A stretch of DNA of 20,599 bases from Purshia tridentata (Eukaryota > Streptophyta > Magnoliopsida > Rosales > Rosaceae), in NCBI GenBank assembly GCA_003254885.1, contig QANT01001911.1, positions 1 through 20,599 of the forward strand, given 5' to 3'. Position 1 is the stretch's first letter. Every line of letters begins with the position of its first letter. Below, piece after piece: positions 7,666 through 17,237 of this stretch. A program made the position numbers and the translations under genes. The notes under the pieces were generated by a model, which saw only the letters and a list, made by a program, of their open reading frames with translations, did not search any database and was not told the origin of the DNA.

Positions 7666-8905
7666 CCTGGATCCTCTGCCTGACCTTCTCAGGATCCAGA
7701 CCTTCTCTGCCTGACTTGTACCAGGCTTATAATCTTCACTATAGCATATTTTTAAAGCCCACCTACCATCATCTTTATTTATTTTTCACATAAAACAATG
7801 TAAAATAAAAAATTATTGAAAATACAACAGATTTGGCTTCCATGTTCGATGGCCATTTGCCCCCTCCACCGCTTCTATGTCTCACTCTCTAATCCCAAAA
7901 CTTTTGTTCCCTTCATCACGTCTCCAGATCTAAATTTCGAGGAGATTGAAGGTGTTGGGTATTCTCTCAAGCTCTCATCTCTCTATTCACCCTCCATAGA
8001 GGCATGATTTTAAAACCTAATTACTGCCATTATTATTTTTTTGTTATTATGATTTTGATTATTGAGAGTAATTTTGTAACCATCTGAATCCAATTTTCTC
8101 CTGCAGTGGGTGGGTACTTTTGATTCTGCACTTTGAATTTCTTTGTCTCTTGTAGTAGGTTTTGTTGAATTATTTTTATTTTTTCTCATTTATTTGATTA
8201 TTTATCCTCATTCCTCTTCCAAAATTTATATTTGGAATTTCGATGCATAGAAGTATTGTTAAACAATAGAAGCAAGCATATGATTGATTATTTGATTAAT
8301 GTTTTTTATAGTTAATTTTAGGTAGTTAATGCATTAGAATTCACTGACTGAAATTGTAAATTACGTATATTCGTAACTCTGTCTTATGTAGAATTTAGGA
8401 TGTGAGATAATTTTACTTAAATTGTCCCTATTGTAAAATTATATATTTTTGTTAGCCATGACTTATTGTGCCTTTTGAGAAATTTGTATCCTTTGCAATT
8501 GGCCTCATGTTCGAATATTGTTTGCAGTTTGTGAATGGATTTTCTTTCAAGAAGATGTGAAACTTCTACCATGGGAGTGTGATGGTCAGAGATGGCTATT
8601 TCAATAGCATATGAAGAGTGATAGATTTTTTAAGACCCTGTACATTGTTTAGTCATTTACAAATAAAAGAACTCAATCCAAGAAGCAAGTCATGACCCTA
8701 GCTCAAATATGATTGCAACCAAGTAAAAGAGATAAAACAGATACATACCTGAAAAAGATCCAATAAAATAGATAATGAATTTAGAGTTGAAAAGGAAAAG
8801 AAAATATGGTGGTAGGTGGGCTTTAAAATATGGTGTAGTGATAGCCATTGGATCATTTGAAGGGTCTAGATTAAAAGTCTGGTACAACCATACAAGTCAA
8901 GCAAA
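7666..8905. other. Gene-poor DNA right of the truncated Copia element
   Basis: No gene is recognised. At 7668-7702 there is an inverted repeat (CTGGATCC...GGATCCAG), and TCTGCCTGAC occurs twice. The C/T-rich part at 7830-8010 looks like a plant untranslated or first-exon region and has a 63-codon + strand frame (7816-8007), but the protein matches no family I know. The rest is AT-rich. It could be captured gene debris. Confidence 0.4.
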
Positions 8906-9240
8906 AGATCCAGATTCGAATCTAAGGTCTAAGATGGGCCATGGACCGAACTGGACTTAAAGTTTAAAATAATTGGGCCGGGCATGAAACATGAATGGGC
9001 CGAATTTAAACGGGCTAGCGACCAGCCCAGATGTACATCTCTAACAATATATATATGGCTTATTAACAGATTTGCCCCTGAAAGTTTGTTGAATTCCTAA
9101 TGTGCTGTCTCAATTTACTCCCTGATAGTATAAACTGTATTCCAATGTGCTCCTTCGGCTCAATTCTGTCATAACTCCGTCAATTTTAATGACGTGGTAG
9201 GAATATTTTTGTATTTCCATCCATTCTGACAAAATAAATC
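8906..9240. repeat. Probable dispersed-repeat fragments
   Basis: The stretch 8920-9040 is rich in GGGCC and GGGCCGGGC words (for example AATTGGGCCGGGC and AACGGGCTAGCGACCAGCCC), typical of dispersed plant repeats. The next stretch, ~9055-9235, has short phrases such as TTTGCCCCTGAAAGTTTG, TTACTCCCTGA and AATGACGTGG that recur in many plant MITEs. Termini and target duplications are not clear, so these are not classified. The + strand frame at 8775-8960 is likely chance. Confidence 0.4.
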
Positions 9241-9741
9241 AATTATTAATTAAAAATTTCATTGCAAGGTTTCACATAGTCTGGATCGCTTGTAAAATTT
9301 TTTAATTTATAGAGTAACTTGAATGGCTTAATTCTATTTTTTAAATTTTACAGTGCCAACCTTTAAAATTCACAATATTCACTGGCTTGTACCAGAGGAT
9401 AACCTCTTAGTTTAGTGGTTGATTGCAAAACAGAAGGTTACCAGTAAATGTGAATAGGAAAATGTGCATAGGAACAAGATGAATGAGGACAATTGGACAA
9501 GCCACCAACAAATACCATTGAAAAGGTTCTCAAGCGTGTGAAGATCGATTTAATGTTTTGATCTGTGTTACACAAAAAAATAAATAAATAAATAAAGAAA
9601 AGATGATGAAAAGGAACGAAAAAAAAAAAAAAACTGGTGTCGATTGGGGCATTTGCTGCACCAACTTCCCCTCTAACTGCCCTATACCTTCCTAAGGCTC
9701 AAAGTCAAATGGGCCATACACAGCTTCAACTGTCTCTTTCT
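9241..9741. other. Intergenic DNA with A-rich low-complexity tract
   Basis: No gene is seen. An AAAT/poly(A) tract lies at 9573-9633, including (AAAT)n and a run of about 15 A. It separates the repeat debris from the start of the copy 2 duplication unit. Confidence 0.5.
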
Positions 9742-10460
9742 AATAATTATCTATATGCCTAGCTCCTAACTACTGACACCAATTTCTTTCTTTCTTTCCT
9801 TTCCTTTTAGTTTTTCTTTGTTTTTGGGTTGGAGGGGATTGGTATACATTGTTTTCAAAGATTTCCTTAGTTTTTTACTATTAACTAAAGTAGTGAGACA
9901 CAAAGTCACAATTAGTGCTTTAAGCTTGTATAGGCATCATCGATAGTATGTACAAATTTGCATTTCAAATTCCACAGTATTAATCCATGTTAATTAATCT
10001 TTCATTGAGATAAGGATTTTTCATCATAATATGTAAATAATACATATATAAACATGAGTTTACTATGTGGTGGACGTCAATTCTTTATTTTGAAGAAAGG
10101 ACAGCTTTTATGATTTTTTATAATTTAGAATTATCAAAACTTAAAATTTAACCGAAAATTGGCTGCCTTAAAGTATTATTAAATACTCTCAAAACATATA
10201 TCAAAAAGTGGAAAAAATAAAAAATAAAAAATGACACATATATATAGGAAAATTTTCTCTGGCCATACAGGACATGTTATGATACCATATGCTAAATATG
10301 AATCTAAATTATTAATTAGATGAAATTTTTTAAAATATATACTTTGTACAATATTGATAATGATAGTTTACTAACATAGCATACTTAATATTTGACAAAA
10401 GAATATTATATTTTGGGATTTGAATTTGTAGTTCTACATCTTTGACTTATATATATACAC
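9742..10460. repeat. Upstream segment of tandem duplication, copy 2
   Basis: The segment aligns with 1840-1990 and then 725-1350 of copy 1, here directly joined. At about 10386-10440 it shows the ancestral-like site without the 2.2-kb element found at 1352-3522. It has no coding content. This version is taken as closer to the original arrangement because it is the simpler one. Confidence 0.7.
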
Positions 10461-10889
10461 AATATATTTGTCTGAAGGGTATCCCTATATATACTTGATA
10501 TTATAATCAAACAACATGTAGATTCCCACAAGGAGTAGGGTCTCATGATAGCGAGAATTTAAGACGTAAGCTACAAGTCGTTTAAAGCTAGCCATGCAAA
10601 CAATGACGAAATAGCCTCTTAGTTCTTGCGTGCATGGATCGGGTTCTTTGACAAATTAATTAAGTAGCAGTGACCTGTACACGTGACGTTATGATTTGAA
10701 AGTTTCACGCTAATTAAACTACTGTGAAAGTAGACAAAACTCATCTATCTATAGCAGTCCCAGGCTAGTCTAATTTTTTTGTGCATGTATAAATAGGGAG
10801 ATCCCCACCTTAATTCTGTGGGAACAGAGATCAATCGATCAAGTGATTGATTAAGCAGCCAAATAATTTAAGTTAGAAAAGAGAGCAAA
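10461..10889 (+). promoter_or_regulatory. Proximal promoter and 5' UTR of MYB copy 2
   Basis: The TATA box TATAAATA lies at 10788-10795, 95 to 102 bases before the ATG. Blocks conserved with copy 1 include GACGTAAGCTACAAGTCG, AAAGCTAGCCATGCAAACAA and GGGAACAGAGATCAATC. A piece at about 10618-10650 (TTAGTTCTTGCGTGCATGG), and an ACACGTGACGTTATG stretch with a G-box-like CACGTGAC core at ~10679, are present only here. These are possible differences in regulation between the copies. Confidence 0.75.
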
Positions 10890-12814
10890 ATGGGGAGGTC
10901 CCCTTGTTGTGATGAAAATGGTCTCAAGAAAGGACCTTGGACTCCTGAAGAGGATCAAAAGCTTGTGCAATACATTGAAGAACATGGCCATGGAAGTTGG
11001 AGAGCTCTTCCAAAGCTTGCAGGTTTGTGATCTGGTATTTTCTTAAGTTTGGGTCTCTTGATCAACCTTGGGTCGGGTTGTCTTGCTTGCTGTGATACCA
11101 TTATAATTTGTTGGTTAATTTATCCATCAGTATTCTAAAAAATTTACCAAAAAAAGAGAAAAACATATGAGTCTCTCTCAGCTATTAAAGCCAAATTAAT
11201 ATATATGTGGAATTCAATTTATAATATTGGAAGGTTGCAATTACTAGCAGTTGATCAGCTCGGCTGGGTTCTCCATCTTGCTCTATAAAACGATTATGGA
11301 ATTTGTTAGTTAATTTATCACAATATTCGAACGCTTAAACTATTAAAATTTAAAATGTAATTAAAGCTAATAGTTATTTTATATTTTAGACAATCTTTCC
11401 TCCATGTTTTTGATCATTTCATTTTCTGATCCTTTGTAGGTCTCAACAGATGTGGCAAGAGCTGTAGATTGAGATGGACAAACTACTTAAGACCTGATAT
11501 CAAAAGAGGCAAATTTTCTCAAGAAGAGGAGCAAACAATTCTACATCTGCATTCTATCCTTGGAAACAAGTACTAATTAATTCTTTAACTTATATACTCT
11601 TATATGCGTGCATATATGCTTTGAATTAATATCATATATATGTCAAACTAATTTCTCTTAATTATAAGAAAATGCTCCAAAGTTAAAGGTTAGCAAGTTA
11701 ACACAAAACTAACCACCATTTTGGGCCACTATATAAATATTAAATAATTATCTCATAAATAATTCAAACAGTTCATTTTTAAGCCTCATTTAAATATTAT
11801 TTTTGTAAAAAATTATTAAAATAATAAGTTATTTAGTTATTTGATTATAATAACAATAATTTATATGCTTTTATAAAATAAAAAAAAATATTCAGTCTAT
11901 TTATTTAATCATCACAGTTAAATGATAAAATGATTTTTTATTTAATTGATTTTACAATGATGATTTTCGTATTATTTTGTTAACCCGTTAGCTTTAGTAT
12001 TCATAATTATATACTTAATTAATTTTTTTAATTACTTGCAATTAGATGGTCAGCAATTGCAACACACCTAGATGGGCGAACGGACAATGAGATCAAGAAT
12101 TTCTGGAATACCCATTTGAAGAAAAAGCTGATCCAGATGGGGTTTGATCCAATGACCCATCAACCAAGAACCGACCTCTTCTCCAGCCTGTCTAATCTTT
12201 TGGCCCTGGCCAACCTACAAGACCTCCTGCAGCAATATCAGCCGTTAGATCATCATCATCATGATCAACAGTCTGTAACATTAAACGCAGAGGCTGCTGA
12301 TCAGTGGGCCAAGGTTCAATATCTGCAGCATTTACTCCAATCCGTAGCTAATTATACAAACACCACAAATTATAATATTCAGAATGAAGAAAACCCAGTT
12401 TTAAATTCATCACAAATAGCAGTACTTGAAAATATTCCAAGCTCATTATCTTTTGGATATGGTACTACCTCTCAACCACTCCACTCTCAAATTAGTCACA
12501 TAGACCCATTACAAGTCGCTTTCAGTAGTGATCAAATGGGCCAAGGCTCCAACTTGACAATAATGGACATGATCAGCCAACAAGATCATTATAACTTACC
12601 TCCTGATGATCATGATGAGTACTCTCCATGGTTTCCGGATCCATCTCCTTATCCTTGTATTAATATTTGTCCACCAACTATGACTGACAGTACGTCAATT
12701 AGCGTTAATCCTGGAGATGCCAGCAGCATTGATACTTCTAGCTATGGAGGTACAACTACTTCTACTTCTTACTGGCCTGAACTATTTCTTGATCAGGACG
12801 CCAATTATGCTTGA
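10890..12814 (+). CDS. R2R3-MYB transcription factor, copy 2 (MYB53/92/93-like)
   Basis: Exons are 10890-11022 (133 nt), 11440-11569 (130 nt) and 12046-12814 (769 nt), giving 343 aa. The first two exon lengths are the classic R2R3-MYB pattern. The N-terminus [17 protein letters not shown] is standard. R2 spans about residues 14-64 with W17, W37 and W57. R3 spans about 67-115 with F70, W89 and W108, and ends [18 protein letters not shown]. The usual LPGRTDNE motif reads LDGRTDNE in both copies. The tail starts [18 protein letters not shown], a signature I associate with subgroup 24 (MYB53/92/93), linked in Arabidopsis to suberin and lateral-root control. It ends with a Ser/Thr-rich, YWPEL-containing segment that may activate transcription. 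It is a nuclear DNA-binding factor. The clade call is from memory of motifs; no phylogeny was run. Confidence 0.92.
11790..11980. repeat. Foldback-like repeat in intron 2 of MYB copy 2
   Basis: The left TTTTTGTAAAAAATTATT and the right TTTTACAATGATGATTTTCG form imperfect inverted arms around an AT-rich centre. The right arm resembles the end of the foldback at 3662-3836 (TTGTAAGGATGATTCTCG). This DNA has no equivalent in intron 2 of copy 1. Confidence 0.5.
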
Positions 12815-13140
12815 GAATTCTTATTATATTTATAGTTTGAGAGAGATTTTATACCTCTTATATTGCATGCATTCATGCATGCAATTAAATACCCACATAC
12901 AATTAATTAGTACGTGTACATTATTTATATATGTATACTTTTATCCCACGGTTTACATACATGTTGAAGGCATGCAGTTTCGGGCTGTTCTACGAGATCC
13001 CGATCCAATCAATCCATTCGATCGGCCCGCTAGTGATACATCTTGTGCCTTCTTTGTAAATTTCAGTCCACCAACTACTGAAGTTTGTGTTTTTTTCTGT
13101 AAGTTTTGGGTACATTTCTCACCAGCTTGTGTATGTTAAT
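12815..13140 (+). other. 3' UTR and downstream region of MYB copy 2
   Basis: The sequence following the stop has no further domain. A hairpin with perfect 11-bp arms lies at 12862-12885 (ATTGCATGCAT, TC loop, ATGCATGCAAT), made of overlapping CATGCA words. The overlapping + strand frame at 12717-13139 is out of register with the MYB and is a chance frame. The exact poly(A) site cannot be fixed. Confidence 0.5.
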
Positions 13141-13700
13141 TTCGAATTTTAATTTTCTTGATTCTGGTCTCAACAAGGTCTGTAAAATTATTATTTTAGG
13201 ATTTAGAATTTAACTCTCAAATTTTAAATTTTGATTGATAATTCAATAATTACAACGACACCATAAATGGAAAACAGCCTACATATACCGTTACACATTA
13301 TTTATGTACAGAATTTTAGAATGATTAGATACGAACCATAGAATTAACTTTGACCTTAACTTCAAATTATAAGATTTCTGATTTTACACCACCTATATCT
13401 TTCTACAAAATTAATATATTGTAGTGTGAATCCATACCACTTTGTAGAAACTTCATGACCCTAAGGGCTTAAGGTCCTTAACTATTAAACATGTTACTTC
13501 TATTTTTATCGGATGTCCCTGAAGGGACATTAATAGCATACATGTCACGGTTTCGTAGACGTCTACGAGAGATGTATATGCTAATTCCTTTCTTCCCAAT
13601 TGTAACTAGTACGTATAGTTTCTACATATCTTAAATAAGGCAAATGCAAAATGCTAAAGCAATAACATTATTTGACTAAATGGTGATGGCATCAATAAAT
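13141..13700. other. AT-rich intergenic DNA with a compact palindromic cluster
   Basis: No gene is seen. At 13513-13528, TGTCCC and GGGACA enclose a four-base loop. At 13554-13567, CGTAGACGTCTACG is a perfect palindrome. Around the latter, TAGCATACAT (about 13532) and ATGTATATGCTA (about 13573) are inverted relatives, so the whole segment could fold as one stem. Confidence 0.55.
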
Positions 13701-13721
13701 GTAGTTATAACTTAAAGATGT

Positions 13722-13976
13722 ATGCTCAAGCCTGAATTGATCATATGCTCCTTTGAGGACATTGATATTAGGAATAACAACCCAGTTGTGTCATGTTCAA
13801 GTTGTGGCATTTTATATTTATCTCAAATGTTAGTCAATTTGACAGAATATATTAATCATATCGATGACACGACATTAATCCAGCCCACTTATTATCCAGG
13901 TTGCCATGGTTGTCAAAGCAACATAGAAAATCAAGATTCGAGAGGTTACTTTCTCCCTCCCTTTGTCCCCGCTTGA
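13722..13976 (+). CDS. Unrecognised 84-codon open frame
   Basis: The frame is the longest in this intergenic stretch and contains several cysteines (SCSSCG, GCHGC) that resemble paired CxxC groups but match no zinc-finger family I know. There is no TATA box at the usual distance, no clear intron pattern and no neighbour that suggests a role. It may be a broken exon of an older gene or a chance frame. Confidence 0.2.
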   Translation: MLKPELIICSFEDIDIRNNNPVVSCSSCGILYLSQMLVNLTEYINHIDDTTLIQPTYYPGCHGCQSNIENQDSRGYFLPPFVPA

Positions 13977-14315
13977 AAAGAAACATATTTCAGCACCTAA
14001 TCCTACCCCATATTTGTACAGCTCTCAGCCCCTCAAAGTCTCTGATGTCATGGCAATCATGTTGAATAGGACTTTTATGTCAAACTAATGCAGAGAATTG
14101 GTGGCCAACAAAGACAGGTGCTCTTTGTTTCAAGCTGACAACCAACTCCAGCAACTCAAACTCTTCACAAGGAAAACGGAAAAAGTTTACTAACACCTGG
14201 ACTGAAGGAATCTAGGCATCCATCTCAAAACCAATTGACAATGAGAAGAGTAGCTCAAACCCTTATAAACCACTAGTAAGATCCTCACATCTTTAATGTG
14301 GGATATCTCTCAACA

Positions 14316-14326
14316 CGCCCCCACAC
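14316..14326 (-). other. Polypurine tract of the TRIM
   Basis: On the - strand this reads GTGTGGGGGCG directly before the 3' LTR, the position where second-strand synthesis is primed in LTR retroelements. Confidence 0.7.
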
Positions 14327-14419
14327 GTGTGACATTATTTCAAGCCTAACATGTGGACAATTTATATTGGGTGACGTGGGAGCACGTGTGGCCGCTTAGA
14401 TGCATCACGTGGATAACCT

Positions 14420-14431
14420 GCTCTGATACCA
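14420..14431 (-). other. Primer binding site of the TRIM
   Basis: On the - strand this reads TGGTATCAGAGC, the exact initiator tRNA-Met primer site of plant LTR elements, directly next to the 5' LTR. Confidence 0.88.
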
Positions 14432-14627
14432 TGAAGGAATCTAGGCATCCATCTCAAAACCAATTGGCAATGAAAGGAGTAGCCCAAACCCTTATAAACC
14501 ACTAGCAAGGTCCTCACATCTTCAATGTGAGATATCTCTCAACAAGGCTGCCAATCCCTATCATATTATATATACATGAGAAATGTACAATCTTCGTACA
14601 ACTTTTTACTCACAAAACTGCTTACAT

Positions 14628-14940
14628 CACTACATCAAAATTGAGTTTTCACAACATGCACAAATCGATATTTACGACATATAATTAGTCATCATTAAAG
14701 TGCATGCCGTAAAAAGTCTATACCTATCACAACGTAATGGTATAACACATGCCATAAATATCAAAAAATGTGTCATAAATAACAATCCTTTATGTTTCAG
14801 ATTACCATTTATGACATGATATGCACGCCGTCTTTGAGATTTTTTACGGCTTGCTTTGCATGCCTTAAAAGTTAAAATATCATCATATTTCATATTTAAG
14901 GCTTGTCCTGCATGCCGTCTTTGAGATTTTATTTTATTTT
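14628..14940. mobile_element. One terminus of a CACTA-like transposon with subterminal repeats
   Basis: The segment begins CACTACATCAAAATTGAG, the hallmark start of En/Spm elements. The next 300 bp repeat short motifs in both orientations: GCATGCCGT-like words (near 14702, 14824, 14866 and 14911) and TTTATGACA/ATGCCATAAAT-type words. CTTTGAGATTTT occurs twice (about 14831 and 14919). Such subterminal arrays bind CACTA transposase. No matching GTAGTG end was found to the right, so the element is truncated or its other end is outside or mutated. The - strand frame at 14672-14893 is chance. Confidence 0.7.
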
Positions 14941-15462
14941 ATATATTTATATATATGGAATTTACTTTTTATCTAGCTTCAAATTAATACAACTGCCATT
15001 TAAGTTCATAGAATAAAACAATGCATCAAGGTAAATGTAAGACAAAGAAACACTTCATTAAAATTATGGCAATCAATTCCAAATACAAAGTCACATTTTG
15101 AAGAGTTAAAAAAAGGTAAAAAACAAAATGCAATACAAAACAAAAAATATTCCTTAAGTACCAAAAGTTCCTAACCATCTGCCCTGATTGAAATAAAAAA
15201 GGTGCAATAAACTAGCCTATCTCCCATGCAGCCATTGGATCTCCCATAGTCCCGCTCGTGGCTTCCCCAGGAGGATGAAAATTGAAAAGTAACAAAGGTA
15301 TTAGTACTAGTATATATACATATATATAGTAACTGCTTGAATTTAGATTATATAGGTGACTTGGTCAATTACAATATTCTCGTAGTTACTATATATAGTA
15401 CTAGTAGTAGGGTATTAGTTAATTTGAACTTTGGCATAATTAGTGCTTGAATTGAAATTTAT
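14941..15462. other. Intergenic DNA with one inverted repeat
   Basis: No complete gene is seen. At 15299-15411, ACTAGTATATATACATATATATAGTAACT-like sequence faces AGTTACTATATATAGTACTAGT, forming an imperfect inverted repeat. On the - strand at 15215-15275, a short peptide-like tail (HPPGEATSGTMGDPMAAWEIG, then a stop) reads well but cannot be tied to a gene. Confidence 0.4.
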
Positions 15463-15856
15463 CTTCAATTCAAAAAGTATCCCATCAGTATTCTTCCCAG
15501 ACGAACAAATAAGAAATAAAAACCCAAAATTTTGCTTATATTTAGCATTCCATTCAGAAAGTTCCTACAAAAGCCAGGTGGACCATGATTAAATAATAAT
15601 AATAATTGTTCATAATAGTGAAATAAACAGTAATGGAAACATCAAAAGTTTTGGTTTTTGCTTTGCAAACTTAAACAAGAAGAAGTGAGCACGGACATAG
15701 ATTAAATATATTTGATTTTTTTTTGTGAGAGAGCGAGAGAGAGAGAGGAAATAAAGACTAATTCAAATATACTCATTAAGTTGCTGAAGCATGCTAACCT
15801 GTAAGCTAGAACTAGTAGCAGTTGCTAAAGGAGTTGCCTGCTCTCCCTTACTCCAC
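15463..15856 (-). pseudogene. Fragment of a transthyretin-like/OHCU decarboxylase gene (TTL), two exons
   Basis: Exon A (15799-15856) lies between TTTAG and GTTAG splice signals and encodes WSKGEQATPLATATSSSLQ. Exon B (15463-15564) follows TTTTGTAG and encodes ELSEWNAKYKQNFGF and then LICSSGKNTDGIL. In plant TTL (ureide pathway, step from uric acid to allantoin in peroxisomes) the same order is found in the N-terminal OHCU decarboxylase domain, just after the HPQIG region. The upstream exon with that catalytic motif and all later exons, including the whole transthyretin-like domain, were not found. After exon B the expected donor GT reads AT (AAG|ATAAAT). The intron between the exons is retained, so this is a genomic fragment and not a retrocopy. 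Confidence 0.75.
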
Positions 15857-17130
15857 CTAAATAGAGATTTATAGACTAATTACTAATTAAGTATAAAGAG
15901 CTATATTTACAAAAAAAAAAAAAATTATGGAAAAAGTGGTTAACATAGCATCAATTAGGCAGCACTGAACAATGGTACTCCACTTGCCTTTTTTATTAGT
16001 ATTTTTTATTTCAGAGCATAGACCTAATCAAACTTCAAGGGGTCTGACAAAAAAGTTTAACTTTGAAGACCTCATCCTTGAAGGTAAAACCCAGATCAAA
16101 CACAAATTGGCTTAAGAAACTGAGCACTGAAATTGGCCACCTATTTGTTCAAAACATTCAAACGTAAACTAAATAAAGGATAGAAGTTATATCTTCAATA
16201 AACTTCTAATCACATTAAAAGCACTGAGTAACTAGGGTCCAGCAGTACTGAGCCACCAATTAAATTAAACAAAACTAGAATTTAAATCCAGAAAAATAAA
16301 TGACTAAGCACAGGAAGTAAGTTTCAGCAGGCTCAAGCAAACCCATTGATGACATGAACCAACACAATCTGTGAAAACCCAGAATAGTTTTGATCAGTCA
16401 AAACTCAAAGATACCTATTTTGTCCATAAACTAAAACCCAGAAAGACCATAGTGTCAGGTGACTAGTACATATTAGTTATGGCCAGCAATTCACGTTCAT
16501 CTCAAACTTTAAGACCCAATTTAGATTCCTTCAGAAAAATAAAAAATTCTCATATAATTCATTGAACAAATTAAAGAGAGACATATATTGACAATTAAAA
16601 AAAAAGGAAGAGGAGGGTATGAAACTGAACTGAGCAGAGGTGGAGTGAGAAGAACAAGAAGGGGTGTGACTGATCTAAGGGTGAGCTGAGAATGCTTGAA
16701 GCCAACCATTAATAAAAGCTGTAATGATGTATGTACTTTCAAATGGTTACATAAAAGTTTATAAGCTCAAAAAAAACAAGGTGAGAATCTCACTAAGTAC
16801 GCATGAAAAGTCCAAGTAAGCATAGACAAAGTGTTCCTGCAAAAGAGAGGGAGGTAGCAAGGTTATTTAAACACTGTGATGTTCTTTCAAAGAATAAATA
16901 TTTGTCCAACAAAAATGCTTGAATATTCACCAAACAAGAGCTTGCATATACCATGCATGATCATAATTATTGCAAGTGAGCTGCCAAAATACCTTACTCT
17001 CTCTCCTAAGATTAGAAGCGTGAAATTATGTAAATGTAAGCTGAGTGCTTTGGTGTAGATCGAGAGCGGAAGAGATCGAGAAAGGAAGGAAGAGATCGAG
17101 AAAGGAAGAGAGAGAGAGAGAGAGAGAATT
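15857..17130. other. Gene-less stretch between TTL fragment and MED18
   Basis: No coding gene is recognised. An A-run lies at ~15911-15924, and a GA-rich microsatellite at ~15726-15748 lies just before this stretch. At 17060-17128 a long purine tract carries repeated GAGATCGAGAAAGGAAG and (GA)n. Read on the - strand this would be a CT-rich leader, as is common in plant 5' UTRs, but no gene follows it. The short frames at 16521-16742 and 16876-17058 are not recognisable. Confidence 0.45.
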
Positions 17131-17237
17131 TTAATTATGAAAAACTACTCTGGAAAATTAATATGAAGTTAATTAGACAAGCAGTTCTGACTATCATGTA
17201 ATGATAAATCATTCCAACATACTAAAATCACCTTCTG

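Larger units (their letters stand above)
14203..14544 (-). mobile_element. Complete TRIM (miniature LTR retrotransposon)
   Basis: Two 113-bp direct repeats (14203-14315 and 14432-14544) flank a 116-bp interior. On the - strand each repeat starts TGTTGAGAGATATC and ends TTCCTTCA. The right-hand repeat, which is the 5' LTR, is followed with no gap by a perfect 12-base PBS (TGGTATCAGAGC, 14420-14431). The purine tract GTGTGGGGGCG (14316-14326) precedes the other LTR. It has no coding capacity, so movement would need another element's enzymes. The LTRs differ at 8 positions by my count. The flanking pentamers TGGAC and AGGCT do not match, so the target duplication is lost or mutated. It shows no 5S-like part, so it is not Cassandra. 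Confidence 0.92.

Noticed and set aside
12717..13139. 140-codon + strand frame overlapping the end of MYB copy 2.
   Set aside because: Out of frame with the MYB tail and rich in Tyr, Cys and Leu, as expected for AT-rich untranslated DNA.
14203..14544. Two inverted or tandem MITEs in place of a TRIM.
   Set aside because: The copies are direct repeats with a perfect tRNA-Met primer site and a purine tract in the right places.
15215..15275. Short - strand tail HPPGEATSGTMGDPMAAWEIG as the end of a transposase or of TTL.
   Set aside because: It does not fit the TTL C-terminus and I could not tie it to a CACTA transposase, so it is only mentioned as an unplaced reading.
17060..17130. CT-rich leader on the - strand as the start of a TTL gene.
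   Set aside because: No first TTL exon or HPQIG region is found between it and the two recognised exons.
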